A DNA stretch of 64,000 nt, taken from NCBI RefSeq assembly GCF_004015795.1, contig NZ_ML137218.1:359548-423547 (forward strand), in the 5' to 3' direction. Source of the stretch: Falsirhodobacter deserti. GTDB lineage: Bacteria > Pseudomonadota > Alphaproteobacteria > Rhodobacterales > Rhodobacteraceae. The notes under the pieces were generated by a model. That model saw nothing but the letters and a program-made list of their open reading frames with translations, was not told where the DNA came from and did no database searches. Within the stretch, counting starts at the first letter, position 1, and each line of letters opens with the position of its first letter. Position numbers and translations under genes: made by a program. This document shows, one piece after another, positions 7,584 to 17,171 of this stretch.

Positions 7584-9620
7584 TTACAGATCGTCAGGGC
7601 GGGCTTCGGCGCGCCCGGTCATCTCTGTTGGCGCGAAACTGGGTTCGCCGTCAACCTCTTCGCCTTCGTCGGTATCATCGCCCGATCCGTCCACCATGTC
7701 GGCCGGGATGCTGTCATACCAGTCGCCCTGCGGCAGCAGGAAGGCATCGATGCGCGCAATGGCCAGCATCGCCTGGCGGGCATTGGCTCCTTGTGCGGGG
7801 GGCGGCGCATTGGGATCGGGGGCCACATGCGTCAGCTTGAATTCGATCCGCCGGTTGGATTCGCGGCCTTCCTCGGTCGTGTTGTCGGCAATGGGATCGG
7901 CTTCGCCATAGCCGACGGCAGTCAGGCGATCGGCGCTGATGCGGCGGCCCTGCAGGGCAACCATGACAGCCTCGGCCCGGGCCTGGCTCAGTGCCTGATT
8001 GCCGGCGTCGCTGCCCTGACTGTCAGTATATCCCTGGATTTCGAAGGACAGGTTGGCGCAATCGGTCAGGATCTCGGTCAGCCCGTCCAGCGTGGCACGG
8101 GCCGATCCCTCGATCTCGGCCGAACCGGGGGCGAAGCTGATCTTCTGCTGCGCCATCACGTTGCGGATATTCGCCATGCACTCCTCAGGGGCGGGCAGGG
8201 CGGCATAGGGATCCAGATCCTCGTCATAGGTGGCGGTGACCGTGAAGGCGCTGTTGCCCAGTTTCTCGGTCAGGAGCTGCGTGATCTGCGCCTGTGCGGC
8301 CTTCGATCCGGTAACGCCGCTGACGGTCACCTCCTTGGGGGTGACACGAAGCGAGCCGCTTGCAAGCTGATCCAGCGCCTCCAGCCCCGTCATCACGCGG
8401 GTGGTCCAGCCGGTGGGGGCGCTTTCATCCAGAACAGGCGTTCCGGTCACGGCATTGGCCCCGAAACGAGCCCGCGCATAGGATGTGACCGCTTCCTGGC
8501 CCAAGGCATCGCGCACCCGGCCTGCAATAGTCGCCTCGCCGTCCGGTGTCAGTTCGGCGGTAAACTCCAGCGGGCCTTCGGCTTCCTCGGCCGGTGCCGG
8601 GGGCAGAACGGTCTGCAGCGAAAAACCTGCGGGCAGCGAGGTGTCAAGCGATCCGGCAACCCGGTCGAAATCAGCCCGCGGCGTGCCGGCGCGGGCGGCC
8701 AGCACGATATCGGCATCCGACATGGTCAGGCTGCCGGCAGGCAGCGCGGCAAGGGCTTCGATCCCGGCCTCGGCGGCGGCGGTCCATTCGGCCGAAGGGG
8801 CGCCCAGCCCGACCGCGCAGGTGATCGCGTCAGCCGCACCGGCCTTTTGGGCGGCGGCGACGATCCGTTCGGCCTGATCCTCATCAGGGGCCGAGCAGCT
8901 TTCGAACCGTGTGCCATCCTCGTTCCGGATCAGGCGCAGGGCATAAGGGGTGATGACAGGGCGCGGCGCGGTGATATCCACGTTCGCCTTCACCCCTGCG
9001 GGGGTGATCTGCGCCAGTTGCGACCGCAGGCGCTGCTGTTCAGGCACGTCATTGGCGATGGCAGTGATCGTCACCACGCCCGGCGCGACCGATATCTTGG
9101 CGCGGGGCAACAGCTTCAGCGCGTCGATCCCGAAAGCCATAGCGCCATTCCAGCCATCGGGCGCAGGATGATCCGCCGTTTCCAGCATGTCCGAAACCTG
9201 AAGATCGGGCACCAGCGCCGCCGTGTCCGCCATCATCGCCTGCGAGGTGCGGGGGATCAGGCCGATCAGCGAAACTCCGTCATCATTGCGCAGCAGCTCC
9301 ATCTCGAACTGGGGGGCCTCGACGGCGCGGGTGGGCAGAACCGTCATGTCATCGCGCAGGCGCGACGGGTCGACCACGCTGCCCGCAAGGTTGATGGCGC
9401 GAAAGCGCGTCGCCTCGTCCGGGGCGGTGCCGGAAAGGTGCACGTTCAGCCCGTCAGCCTCGACCGTGGCAAAGGTGATGCCATCCTGTGCCAGCCGCGC
9501 GGCCACGGCGGATTCGGATCGTTCCTCGATCACGCCCGAGGCGACGGTGGCCCCGCCGGCGGCAACAGCGGCAGCACCGATGAACATGGCTGGAACGATG
9601 ATCTTGCGGGACAGGCGCAT
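7584..9620 (-). CDS. OmpA-family protein with BON-like repeats
   Basis: 678 residues. An N-terminal signal/anchor (IIVPAMFIGAAAVAAGG) leads into a long periplasmic region with several BON-like units (VNVHLSGTAPDEATRFRA-type, ALKLLPRAKISVAPGVVTITAIA, GSLRVTPKEVTVSGVTGS). The C-terminus is an OmpA peptidoglycan-binding domain at about 510-620 (ISFAPGSAEIEGSA, YTDSQGSDAGNQALSQARA, RLTAVGYGEADPI, ESNRRIEFKL), followed by a short acidic tail. It probably links the membrane to the cell wall. It heads a two-gene operon with the small coiled-coil protein. Confidence 0.9.
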   Translation of the reverse strand: MRLSRKIIVPAMFIGAAAVAAGGATVASGVIEERSESAVAARLAQDGITFATVEADGLNVHLSGTAPDEATRFRAINLAGSVVDPSRLRDDMTVLPTRAVEAPQFEMELLRNDDGVSLIGLIPRTSQAMMADTAALVPDLQVSDMLETADHPAPDGWNGAMAFGIDALKLLPRAKISVAPGVVTITAIANDVPEQQRLRSQLAQITPAGVKANVDITAPRPVITPYALRLIRNEDGTRFESCSAPDEDQAERIVAAAQKAGAADAITCAVGLGAPSAEWTAAAEAGIEALAALPAGSLTMSDADIVLAARAGTPRADFDRVAGSLDTSLPAGFSLQTVLPPAPAEEAEGPLEFTAELTPDGEATIAGRVRDALGQEAVTSYARARFGANAVTGTPVLDESAPTGWTTRVMTGLEALDQLASGSLRVTPKEVTVSGVTGSKAAQAQITQLLTEKLGNSAFTVTATYDEDLDPYAALPAPEECMANIRNVMAQQKISFAPGSAEIEGSARATLDGLTEILTDCANLSFEIQGYTDSQGSDAGNQALSQARAEAVMVALQGRRISADRLTAVGYGEADPIADNTTEEGRESNRRIEFKLTHVAPDPNAPPPAQGANARQAMLAIARIDAFLLPQGDWYDSIPADMVDGSGDDTDEGEEVDGEPSFAPTEMTGRAEARPDDL

Positions 9621-9679
9621 CGGGAGGTATCCTTCGAGAACGTGGCGAAGGGCATACGCCCCCCCGCCGCCTGCATCAA

Positions 9680-10609
9680 TTACACCAGCGCGGCACCGGC
9701 AAGAAACAGCGCAGCCAGCAATCCTGCATCACGATTTGATCGGAAAAGCGTGAGGCAGGTATCGGGGCTGTCGATGTTCAGCCGGTTCATCTGCCACAGC
9801 ATGTGCCCCGCGAAAGCCGCGCATCCCAGCAGCGCCAGCAGCAGCGACAGGCCCGACGTGCTGATCGCCGCCGCCACGGCCATCAGGCCGGCCGCAAGGA
9901 TCAGAAAAGCCGTCAGCCACAGATGCGTATCCTTGCCGAACAGGCGGGCGGTGGATTTGACCCCGATCAGTGCGTCATCCTCCTTGTCCTGATGGGCATA
10001 GATCGTGTCGTAGAACAGCGTCCAGGCGATGCCCGCAAGGAACAGCACCAGCGTCGCCCATGTGACAGGTGCGCCATGCGCGGCCCACGCCACCCAGACG
10101 CCCCAGTTGAAGGCGATGCCAAGAAACACCTGCGGCCACCATGTGAAGCGCTTGGCGAAGGGATAAACCGCCACCGGCAGCAGCGACAGGATGCCAAAAC
10201 CGATCGCCACCCAACCCAGCGTGAACAGGATCAGCGCGGAAATGGCGACCTGCACGGCCATCCACCACATCGCCTGCCGCACCGAGACCTGCCCCGACGG
10301 GATGGGCCGCGACCGGGTGCGCGCCACGCTGCCGTCGAAATCGCGATCGGTGATGTCGTTCCATGTGCAGCCCGCACCCCGCATCAGGATGGCCCCGATG
10401 GTGCAGCCGATCACGATCCACAGATCGAACCAGCGCGGCGCGGTGGCGGCTGCCGCCATGGCCACGCCCCACCAGCAGGGGATCAGCAGCAGCCATGTTC
10501 CGATGGGCCGGTCCGCCCGCGAAAGGCGCAGGTAAGGGCGCCACGCCTCGGGCGCCAGATGATCGACCCAGTTGCCCGAAACGGCATCGGCGACTTGTCC
10601 TGTGTTCAT
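9680..10609 (-). CDS. ubiA: 4-hydroxybenzoate polyprenyltransferase
   Basis: 309 residues from an ATG with AGGGGGTG upstream. UbiA attaches the polyprenyl tail to 4-hydroxybenzoate in ubiquinone synthesis. It is an integral membrane enzyme of eight to nine helices. The two aspartate-rich prenyl-diphosphate motifs are visible: NDITDRDFD near residue 80 and DTIYAHQDKEDD near residue 200. RPIGTWLLLIPCWWG near the start is typical of UbiA. It is divergent from rsmE. Confidence 0.95.
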   Translation of the reverse strand: MNTGQVADAVSGNWVDHLAPEAWRPYLRLSRADRPIGTWLLLIPCWWGVAMAAAATAPRWFDLWIVIGCTIGAILMRGAGCTWNDITDRDFDGSVARTRSRPIPSGQVSVRQAMWWMAVQVAISALILFTLGWVAIGFGILSLLPVAVYPFAKRFTWWPQVFLGIAFNWGVWVAWAAHGAPVTWATLVLFLAGIAWTLFYDTIYAHQDKEDDALIGVKSTARLFGKDTHLWLTAFLILAAGLMAVAAAISTSGLSLLLALLGCAAFAGHMLWQMNRLNIDSPDTCLTLFRSNRDAGLLAALFLAGAALV

Positions 10610-10675
10610 GCAGCACCCCCTTTTGTGCGGTTCTAGGCTATGGCGCGCATGGGGCCAAGGCGCTAGACCATCGGT

Positions 10676-11398
10676 ATGAGCGAGATCCGACTGTTCGTAG
10701 ATGCCCCGCTTCAGGTGGGAACCGATGTGGCACTGACCGAGGCGCAGGCGCATTACCTGTTCGGGGTGATGCGTCAGGGCATGGGTGCGCCCGTCACCCT
10801 GTTCAACGGCCGCGACGGCGCGTGGCGGGCCGAGGTGACGCGCGCGGCAAAACGCGGCGGCACCCTGACCTGCGTGCAGCAAACCGCGCCGTTGCGCCTG
10901 CCGCCGGACCTGTGGCTTTTGTTCGCGCCGATCAAGAAGGCGCGCACCGATTTCATCGTGGAAAAAGCGGCCGAGATGGGGGCCTCACGCATCATCCCGG
11001 TGAACACCCGCTTCACCAATTCCGAACGCATCCGGCAGGACCGCCTTCAGGCCCATGCCGTGGAAGCGGCCGAACAATGCGGCGGCACCTTCGTGCCCGA
11101 GGTGACGGATATCCAACAGCTGGACCGGCTTCTGGCGGACTGGCCCGTGGACCGGCGCATCATGTGGTGCGACGAGTCGCTGACAGGCGCGCGCGCGGGA
11201 TTGCAGGCAGCAGGGCATGGGCCATGGGCCATCCTGATCGGCCCCGAGGGCGGTTTCGCCGAGGCGGAACAGGCGCGTCTGCGGGCAATGGCGCAGGTGA
11301 TTCCGGTCAGCCTTGGCCCGCGCATTTTGCGCGCCGACACTGCGGCCGTGGCGGCGATGGCGCTGTGGCAGGCCACCTTGGGCGACTGGACCACTTGA
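10676..11398 (+). CDS. rsmE: 16S rRNA (uracil-1498-N3)-methyltransferase
   Basis: 240 residues, the normal length. RsmE methylates U1498 of 16S rRNA. The N-terminal PUA-like part (HYLFGVMRQGMGAPVTLFNGRDGAW) precedes a SPOUT/trefoil-knot domain with KKARTDFIVEKAAEMGASRI, AEQCGGTFVPEV, ILIGPEGGFAEAE and LGPRILRADTAAVAAMA. No clear Shine-Dalgarno precedes the ATG. gshA follows after about 55 bases on the same strand, so co-transcription is likely. Confidence 0.95.
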   Translation: MSEIRLFVDAPLQVGTDVALTEAQAHYLFGVMRQGMGAPVTLFNGRDGAWRAEVTRAAKRGGTLTCVQQTAPLRLPPDLWLLFAPIKKARTDFIVEKAAEMGASRIIPVNTRFTNSERIRQDRLQAHAVEAAEQCGGTFVPEVTDIQQLDRLLADWPVDRRIMWCDESLTGARAGLQAAGHGPWAILIGPEGGFAEAEQARLRAMAQVIPVSLGPRILRADTAAVAAMALWQATLGDWTT

Positions 11399-11453
11399 CT
11401 TAGCGCCATCGAAGGGACAGGTCTGCCATTCCAAGTGCTTGATCGAGGCCAGA

Positions 11454-12782
11454 ATGTCCATTCCCCAGCAGGGCGGCGGCCCGATCGAAGACTTCTCGCA
11501 GCTTGCCACCTATATGGAAGCCGGTTGCAAACCTGCCGATCAGTGGCGCATCGGGACCGAGCACGAGAAGTTCGGCTTCACGCCCGGCCACCGTCCGCTG
11601 GATTACAAGGCGATCCACGACCTGATGGAAGGGTTCACCCGTTTCGGCTGGACCCGCGTGGAAGAGGCCGGAAAGCTGATCGGCCTTTCGCGCGACGGGG
11701 CCAGCATCTCGCTTGAACCGGGCGGGCAGTTCGAACTTTCCGGTGCGCCTGTGGAAACGATCCACCAGACGAAGGCCGAGATCGACACCCATTTCGCAGA
11801 GATCGCGGAACTGGGCGGGCCGCGTTTCATGGGAATCGGGGCTGCGCCGGAATGGACACATCAGGACATGCCGGTCATGCCCAAGGGCCGCTATCGGCTG
11901 ATGACCGATTACATGGGTCGCGTCGGCACCCATGGCACGCAGATGATGTACCGCACCTCCACGGTGCAGGTGAATCTGGATTTCGCGTCCGAAGCGGACA
12001 TGGTGCGGAAGATGCGGGTGGCGCTGGCGCTTCAGCCGGTGGCGACCGCGCTTTTTGCCTCCTCTCCCTTTTTCGAGGGCAAGCTGAACGGGCATAAAAG
12101 CTGGCGCTCGCGCATCTGGCGGGGGCTTGATGACAGCCGCACCGGCATGCTGCCCTTCGTGTTCGAAGACGGGATGGGGTTCGAGCGGTATGTGGACTGG
12201 GTTCTCGATGTGCCGATGTATTTCGTTTACCGCGACGGCAAGTATATCGACGCGCTGGGCCAGTCCTTCCGTGATTTCCTGAAGGGCGAACTGCCCGCGC
12301 TGCCCGGTGAAAAGCCCACCCTGTCGGACTGGGCCGACCACATGACCACCGTCTTCCCCGAGGCGCGGGTGAAACGGTATATCGAGATGCGTGGCGCCGA
12401 TTGCGGCCCCCGCGGGCATCTTCTGGCGCTTCCGGCCTTTTGGGTCGGCCTCATGTATGATGGTGGCGCATTGGATGCGGCATGGGATCTGGTGAAACAC
12501 CTGGATACGGCGACGCGCGAAGGCTTGCGCGTGGCTTCATCCGTGGATGCCCTTCAGGGCGAGGCGGGCGGCGTGAAGCTGCACGATCTGGCACGTGAGG
12601 CGCTGCGCCTGTCGCGGGGCGGTCTGGCCGCGCGGGGGCAGGGGGAGGAAGCTTTCCTTGATGTGCTGGAGGACAGCATCGCAACTGGCCGCGTTCCGGC
12701 TGATGATCTGATCGCTGCCTATCAGGGCGAATGGGCGGGCGACCTGTCGCGCGTCTATGATGCGATGACACTGAACGGCTGA
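11454..12782 (+). CDS. gshA: Glutamate-cysteine ligase
   Basis: 442 residues beginning MSIPQQGGGPIEDF, with GAGG five bases upstream; the longer frame overlaps rsmE and is unlikely. The enzyme makes gamma-glutamylcysteine, the first step of glutathione synthesis. It belongs to the alphaproteobacterial/plant-type GCS2 class: WRIGTEHEKFGF, ISLEPGGQFELSGAP, TCTVQ-region equivalent YRTSTVQVNLDFASE, SPFFEGKLNGHKSWRSRIW and YIEMRGADCGPRGHLLALPAFW. Its stop lies two bases from the stop of the convergent plsY. Confidence 0.95.
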   Translation: MSIPQQGGGPIEDFSQLATYMEAGCKPADQWRIGTEHEKFGFTPGHRPLDYKAIHDLMEGFTRFGWTRVEEAGKLIGLSRDGASISLEPGGQFELSGAPVETIHQTKAEIDTHFAEIAELGGPRFMGIGAAPEWTHQDMPVMPKGRYRLMTDYMGRVGTHGTQMMYRTSTVQVNLDFASEADMVRKMRVALALQPVATALFASSPFFEGKLNGHKSWRSRIWRGLDDSRTGMLPFVFEDGMGFERYVDWVLDVPMYFVYRDGKYIDALGQSFRDFLKGELPALPGEKPTLSDWADHMTTVFPEARVKRYIEMRGADCGPRGHLLALPAFWVGLMYDGGALDAAWDLVKHLDTATREGLRVASSVDALQGEAGGVKLHDLAREALRLSRGGLAARGQGEEAFLDVLEDSIATGRVPADDLIAAYQGEWAGDLSRVYDAMTLNG

Positions 12783-12784
12783 TC

Positions 12785-13390
12785 TTACTTCTTGCCGATC
12801 TTCGGCTCGGTCCCTGCAACAAGGCGGCGGATGTTCGCGTCGTGCCGGATCAGGACCAGCAGGGCCATGGCGGCGGTGCAAACGGCGACATCGCCGTGCC
12901 CCACCAGCATTGCCCAGACGGGCGCCGCCACGGCCGCCACCAGTGCCGCCAGCGACGAGATGCGGAAGATCAGAGCTGTCACCAGCCAAGTTGCGCAGGC
13001 CAACAGGCCCACCGGCCATGCCAGCGCCAGCAGCGTGCCAAGGAAGGTGGCCACGCCCTTGCCGCCCCTGAACCCCAGCCAGACGGGAAACAGGTGCCCC
13101 AGAAAGGCGAACACCCCCGCTACCTGCGCCGCATCCTCGCCCAGAAGGGCGCGCGCGATCAGAACGGCAATCCCGCCCTTGCCGGCATCAAGGATCAGGG
13201 TCGCAAGCGCGGCAGGCTTGTTTCCCGTCCGCAGCACGTTGGTCGCACCGATATTGCCCGAACCGATCTGGCGCAGATCCCCCAGGCCCATGGCGCGGGT
13301 GATCACGATGCCGAACGGGACAGAGCCGAGCAGGTAGCCAAGCCCCGCCGCAAGCGCCAGCAGCAGGGGCGCAGTTTCAAAGGCCGGCAT
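12785..13390 (-). CDS. plsY: Glycerol-3-phosphate acyltransferase (acyl-phosphate dependent)
   Basis: 201 residues, integral membrane, transferring the acyl group from acyl-phosphate to glycerol-3-phosphate in phospholipid synthesis. Signature loops are present: YLLGSVPFG near the N-terminus, GSGNIGATNVLRT (phosphate-binding loop) near residue 44, and WLGFRGGKGVATFLGTLLAL near residue 105. It overlaps the 3' end of pyrC by 14 bases and is the last gene of the pyrB-rmuC-pyrC-plsY operon. Confidence 0.96.
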   Translation of the reverse strand: MPAFETAPLLLALAAGLGYLLGSVPFGIVITRAMGLGDLRQIGSGNIGATNVLRTGNKPAALATLILDAGKGGIAVLIARALLGEDAAQVAGVFAFLGHLFPVWLGFRGGKGVATFLGTLLALAWPVGLLACATWLVTALIFRISSLAALVAAVAAPVWAMLVGHGDVAVCTAAMALLVLIRHDANIRRLVAGTEPKIGKK

Positions 13391-14648
13391 CGAACACCCT
13401 CATCCCAGCAACAAAGGTGGCCAGAACGCGCCCCTCCATTCTTTGCCCGTCAAAGGGCGTGTTCTTGGATTTCGACCGCAGCGCGAAACGGTCCAGCACA
13501 AAGGGCGCGTCCGGATCAAACAGCACAAGGTCGGCAGGCGCACCCTCGGCAAGGCGCCCCTGCGGCAGGCCCAGCCGTTTTGCCGGGTTCAGCGACATGG
13601 CGCGGAACAGCTGCGGCAGGGTCAGCCCGCCAGCGTGGTATAGGCGCATCGCCGCCGGCAGCAGCGTTTCCAGCCCAACGGCGCCGGAAGCGGCGTCCTC
13701 GAAGGGAAGGCGCTTGGATTCCTCGTCCTGGGGGGTGTGCATGGAACAGATGATGTCGATCGTGCCAGCCGCCACGGCGTCGATCATCGCTACCCGGTCA
13801 TCTTCCGATCGCAAGGGGGGCGTCACCTTGAAGAAGGTGCGATAGTCGCCCACGTCCATTTCGTTCAAGGTCAAGTGGTGGATGGAGATGCCTGCCGTCA
13901 CGTCCAGCCCGTTGGCCTTGGCGCGTTCCAGTGCGGGCAGGGTGCGCGCGCAGGTGATCTGGTCGGCGTGATAGCGCACGCCCGTCATCTCTACCAAGGC
14001 CATGTCGCGGTCGAAGCCCATCCGCTCTGCCATGGGATGCACATCGGGCAGGCCGCGCAGAGAGGCGAACTTGCCCTTGGTGACGGCGGCACCCTTCGAC
14101 AGCCCCGGTTCCTGCGGATGGCCGATGACCAGCGCGCCAAGACTGCGGGCATAGGTGAAGGCGCGGTTCAGCACCTTGGTGTGGGTGCAGACATGGTCGC
14201 CATCGGTGAAGGCCACAGCGCCGGCATCCAGAAGGAAACCGATCTCCGTCATCTCGCGCCCTTCGCGGCCCTTGGTCAGGGCGGCCATATGGCGGATGCG
14301 GACGGGCGAGGCGTCCCGTGCGCGGCGGGTGACGAATTCCAGCATCTCGGGCGTGTCGAGCGCGGGGTCGGTGTCGGGGCGCGCGATGATCGTGGTCACG
14401 CCGCCGGCGGCGGCTGCAAGGCCCGCGCTGCGCACGCTTTCCTTGTGGCGCGCGCCCGGCTCGCCCACCTGAACGCCCAGATCCACGATGCCGGGGGCAA
14501 GATACTTGCCGCCGCAGTCGATCACCTCGGCCCCCTCGGGCGCGTCACCATCGATGGCCGCGATCACGCCGCCGTCGATCAGGATGGAGCCGTGGGTTTC
14601 GGTCAGCGCCTCGGGATCGATAAGGCGGGCATTCGTCAGGTAGATCAT
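13377..14648 (-). CDS. pyrC: Dihydroorotase (multifunctional-type amidohydrolase)
   Basis: 423 residues from an ATG (MIYLTNARLIDPEAL) with GGAG just upstream and one base after the rmuC stop; another ATG six codons upstream is possible. It catalyses ring closure of carbamoyl-aspartate in pyrimidine synthesis. The usual first metal-site HxH reads VDLGVQVGEPGARHKES, with the two histidines replaced by G and Q. Later landmarks are GHPQEPG, ISIHHLTLNE and ICSMHTPQDEE. Loss of the metal-binding HxH marks PyrX-type inactive homologues, so this copy may be non-catalytic and structural for PyrB, or its annotation as active enzyme may be wrong. Confidence 0.85.
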   Translation of the reverse strand: MIYLTNARLIDPEALTETHGSILIDGGVIAAIDGDAPEGAEVIDCGGKYLAPGIVDLGVQVGEPGARHKESVRSAGLAAAAGGVTTIIARPDTDPALDTPEMLEFVTRRARDASPVRIRHMAALTKGREGREMTEIGFLLDAGAVAFTDGDHVCTHTKVLNRAFTYARSLGALVIGHPQEPGLSKGAAVTKGKFASLRGLPDVHPMAERMGFDRDMALVEMTGVRYHADQITCARTLPALERAKANGLDVTAGISIHHLTLNEMDVGDYRTFFKVTPPLRSEDDRVAMIDAVAAGTIDIICSMHTPQDEESKRLPFEDAASGAVGLETLLPAAMRLYHAGGLTLPQLFRAMSLNPAKRLGLPQGRLAEGAPADLVLFDPDAPFVLDRFALRSKSKNTPFDGQRMEGRVLATFVAGMRVFDAGL

Positions 14649-14649
14649 G

Positions 14650-16110
14650 TCACTCCGCCGCGTCATGGGTCAGGCGCAGATCCTCCGGCGCGGGAAGATC
14701 ATGGTCGAATTCGGTCTTGAACGTCTTGGAGGTCTTGGCCCCCAGAACCTTCATCGTTTCCAGCTGCGACAGGACATTGCCGCGGCCGGTGGACAGCTTG
14801 CCCATCGCATCGCCGTAGGCGGACTGCGCCGCGCCAAGGTTGCGCCCCACCTTTTCCATATCATCCACGAAACCTGCGACCTTTTCATAAAGGCGTCCGG
14901 CGCGGTCTGCGATGGCCTCGGCGTTCTGGTTGCGCCGTTCGATCGTCCAGACGTTCGAAATCGTGCGCAGCGCCATCATTAGCGTGGTGGGCGTGGCGAT
15001 GGTCACGGATTTCTCGAACGCCATCGTGGTCAGATCGCCCATCTCGCGCAGCGCCTCGGACAGCGCCCCCTCGATCGGGATGAACATGACCACGTAATCA
15101 ACCGAGCCGTCTTCCATCGTGTGATAGGCCTTGTCGTGCAGCGTCTGGATGTGGTTCTTCAGCGCGCGGACGTGGCGGATGCGGGCAAGGTTGCCCTCCT
15201 CCTCGGATTCGCAGTTCACGCAGGTTTCGTAATCCACCAGCGATACCTTGCTGTCGATCACCAGCCGCTTGCCATCGGGCATGTTCACGATCACGTCCGG
15301 GCGGAAGCGGGCCCCGTCCTCGTTCACCCGATGCTCCTGCACCAGGTATTCCTCGCCCTTGCGCAGGCCCGACCGTTCCAGCAGCGATTCGAGGATCATC
15401 TCCCCCCACGCGCCCTGCTTCTGCTTGTCGCCCTTCAGGGCGCGGGTCAGGTTGACGGCCTCGCGGCTCACCTCCTCGGACCGGCGGGTCAGGGCCTCGA
15501 TCTCGGCCTTCAGGGTTGCCCGGTCCTGCAGCGCGCCTTGGTGAACGTTGCGCAGTTCGGTCTGGAAATGTTCGACATGCTGTTTCAGCGGGGCAAGGGC
15601 CGCTTCCAGCCGCTTGCCGCTTTCCTCGCCGTTCAGGCGCAGGCTGTCGATGGCAAGCTGCTTGAAGCGGTGTTCCATGTCGGCGCGCACCTGCGACAGA
15701 AGCTCGATCTTCTCCACGCTGGCCACGCGTTCCTTTTCCATAACGGTGTTCAGGCGCGAAAGCTCCACCTCGGCGGTGTTGGCGCGGTCACGGGCATCTT
15801 CCAAGGCCTCCAGCGTGGCACGGTGGCGAAGATCAAGATCGCTGGCGCGGCGGTCGGCGGCCTTCACCTCGGCCTCCAGCGTGGCGATCTGGCGCGACAT
15901 GTGGCTGGCCTCTTCGCGCATGGCGCCGACGAAGCCGCGTTCCTTGGTCAGCTGCGCGGCCAGATCATCGCGGGCGCGCGAAAGGTTGTCGTGATCGGCC
16001 TGAAGGCGGGCAAGTGCCTGCACCGGGCGTGGATCGGGGCGGCGCAGCAGCCAGCCCAGCAGAAAGCCGATAACAGCCGCGGCAACGGCGTAAAGAACCG
16101 CCTCGGTCAT
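14650..16110 (-). CDS. rmuC: DNA recombination protein RmuC
   Basis: 486 residues. An N-terminal membrane helix ([20 protein letters not shown]) is followed by a coiled coil over about residues 30-230 and the RmuC nuclease-like domain ([67 protein letters not shown]). RmuC limits recombination at inverted repeats and is thought to act as an exonuclease. It overlaps pyrB by ATGA and sits inside the pyrimidine operon, an uncommon position. Confidence 0.95.
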   Translation of the reverse strand: MTEAVLYAVAAAVIGFLLGWLLRRPDPRPVQALARLQADHDNLSRARDDLAAQLTKERGFVGAMREEASHMSRQIATLEAEVKAADRRASDLDLRHRATLEALEDARDRANTAEVELSRLNTVMEKERVASVEKIELLSQVRADMEHRFKQLAIDSLRLNGEESGKRLEAALAPLKQHVEHFQTELRNVHQGALQDRATLKAEIEALTRRSEEVSREAVNLTRALKGDKQKQGAWGEMILESLLERSGLRKGEEYLVQEHRVNEDGARFRPDVIVNMPDGKRLVIDSKVSLVDYETCVNCESEEEGNLARIRHVRALKNHIQTLHDKAYHTMEDGSVDYVVMFIPIEGALSEALREMGDLTTMAFEKSVTIATPTTLMMALRTISNVWTIERRNQNAEAIADRAGRLYEKVAGFVDDMEKVGRNLGAAQSAYGDAMGKLSTGRGNVLSQLETMKVLGAKTSKTFKTEFDHDLPAPEDLRLTHDAAE

Positions 16111-17069
16111 TCCATCACCTCCGACGCTTTCGCCCCGCGTTCGGCGCGCAGGTTGCGCGCCAGAAGATCCATGCAGGCCATCCGGACCGCGACGCCCATC
16201 TCCACCTGCTCCTGGATGACCGAGCGGTTGATGTCGTCGGCGATGGTGCCGTCAATTTCCACGCCGCGGTTCATCGGGCCGGGATGCATGACGATGGCAT
16301 CCTCCTTGGCATGGGACAGCTTTTCGGCATCAAGGCCATAGCGGTGAAAATACTCCCGCTCCGACGGGATGAAGCCGCCATCCATGCGTTCCTTCTGAAG
16401 GCGCAGCATCATCACGACATCGGCGCCCTGAAGGCCGGCCTTCATGTCGTCGAACACCTCGCACCCGAACTCTGCCACGCCCGAAGGCATGAGCGTGGGC
16501 GGACCGATCAGCCGCACGCGGTTTTCCATCTTGCCCAGAAGCAGCAGGTTCGACCGTGCCACGCGGCTGTGCTGGATGTCGCCGCAGATCGCAACCGTCA
16601 GCCGCTGGATGCGGCCCTTGGCGCGGCGGATGGTCAGCGCGTCCAGCAGCGCCTGCGTGGGGTGTTCGTGCCGCCCGTCGCCCGCGTTCAACACGGCGCA
16701 GTTCACTTTTTCCGCCAGCAGGTTCACGGCGCCCGACGCGCCGTGCCGCACCACCAGCAGGTCTGGATGCATCGCGTTCAGCGTCAGGGCCGTGTCGATC
16801 AGCGTTTCGCCCTTCTTCACCGAAGACTGGGCCATCGCCATGTTCATCACATCCGCCCCCAGCCGCTTGCCCGCCAGTTCGAAGCTGGCCTGCGTGCGGG
16901 TGGAGTTTTCGAAGAACATGTTGATCTGCGTCATCCCCGCCAGCGCGTCGGACTGCTTCACGGTGCGGCGGTTGAAATCCACATACCGTTCGGCCAGATC
17001 CAGGATCTCGGTGATGGCGTCTGGGGCGAGATGTTCGATCCCAAGAAGGTGGCGGGCGCGAAAACTCAT
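16107..17069 (-). CDS. pyrB: Aspartate carbamoyltransferase catalytic subunit
   Basis: 320 residues. The enzyme condenses carbamoyl-phosphate with aspartate to start pyrimidine synthesis. Carbamoyl-phosphate loop [20 protein letters not shown] lies at about residue 53, [11 protein letters not shown] near 84, RHGASGAV near 108, [16 protein letters not shown] near 130 and the aspartate-binding [10 protein letters not shown] near 222. GGAG-type ribosome site (CAGGAGCC) is eight bases upstream. It is the first gene of the leftward operon. Confidence 0.96.
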   Translation of the reverse strand: MSFRARHLLGIEHLAPDAITEILDLAERYVDFNRRTVKQSDALAGMTQINMFFENSTRTQASFELAGKRLGADVMNMAMAQSSVKKGETLIDTALTLNAMHPDLLVVRHGASGAVNLLAEKVNCAVLNAGDGRHEHPTQALLDALTIRRAKGRIQRLTVAICGDIQHSRVARSNLLLLGKMENRVRLIGPPTLMPSGVAEFGCEVFDDMKAGLQGADVVMMLRLQKERMDGGFIPSEREYFHRYGLDAEKLSHAKEDAIVMHPGPMNRGVEIDGTIADDINRSVIQEQVEMGVAVRMACMDLLARNLRAERGAKASEVME

Positions 17070-17101
17070 CGGCGGCTCCTGTTCCGAGGGTCGTTGCCGC
17101 G

Positions 17102-17130
17102 CTTATAGAAACCCCTCTGCCGTCCGACAA
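17102..17130 (-). promoter_or_regulatory. Candidate sigma-70 promoter of the pyrB operon
   Basis: On the minus strand TTGTCG (17125-17130), a 17-base spacer and TATAAG (17102-17107) make a good housekeeping promoter, placing the start of transcription about 25 bases before pyrB. No leader peptide or pyrimidine attenuator is visible in so short a leader. Confidence 0.5.
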
Positions 17131-17171
17131 CCCGCCTTGTTCCCGCGGGGCCACCCGCATACCTTGCACGC

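Noticed and set aside
7461-9992. 843-codon plus-strand frame opposite the OmpA/BON gene
   Set aside because: Shadow of the OmpA-family gene; the Arg/Gly/His-rich translation has no recognisable domain.
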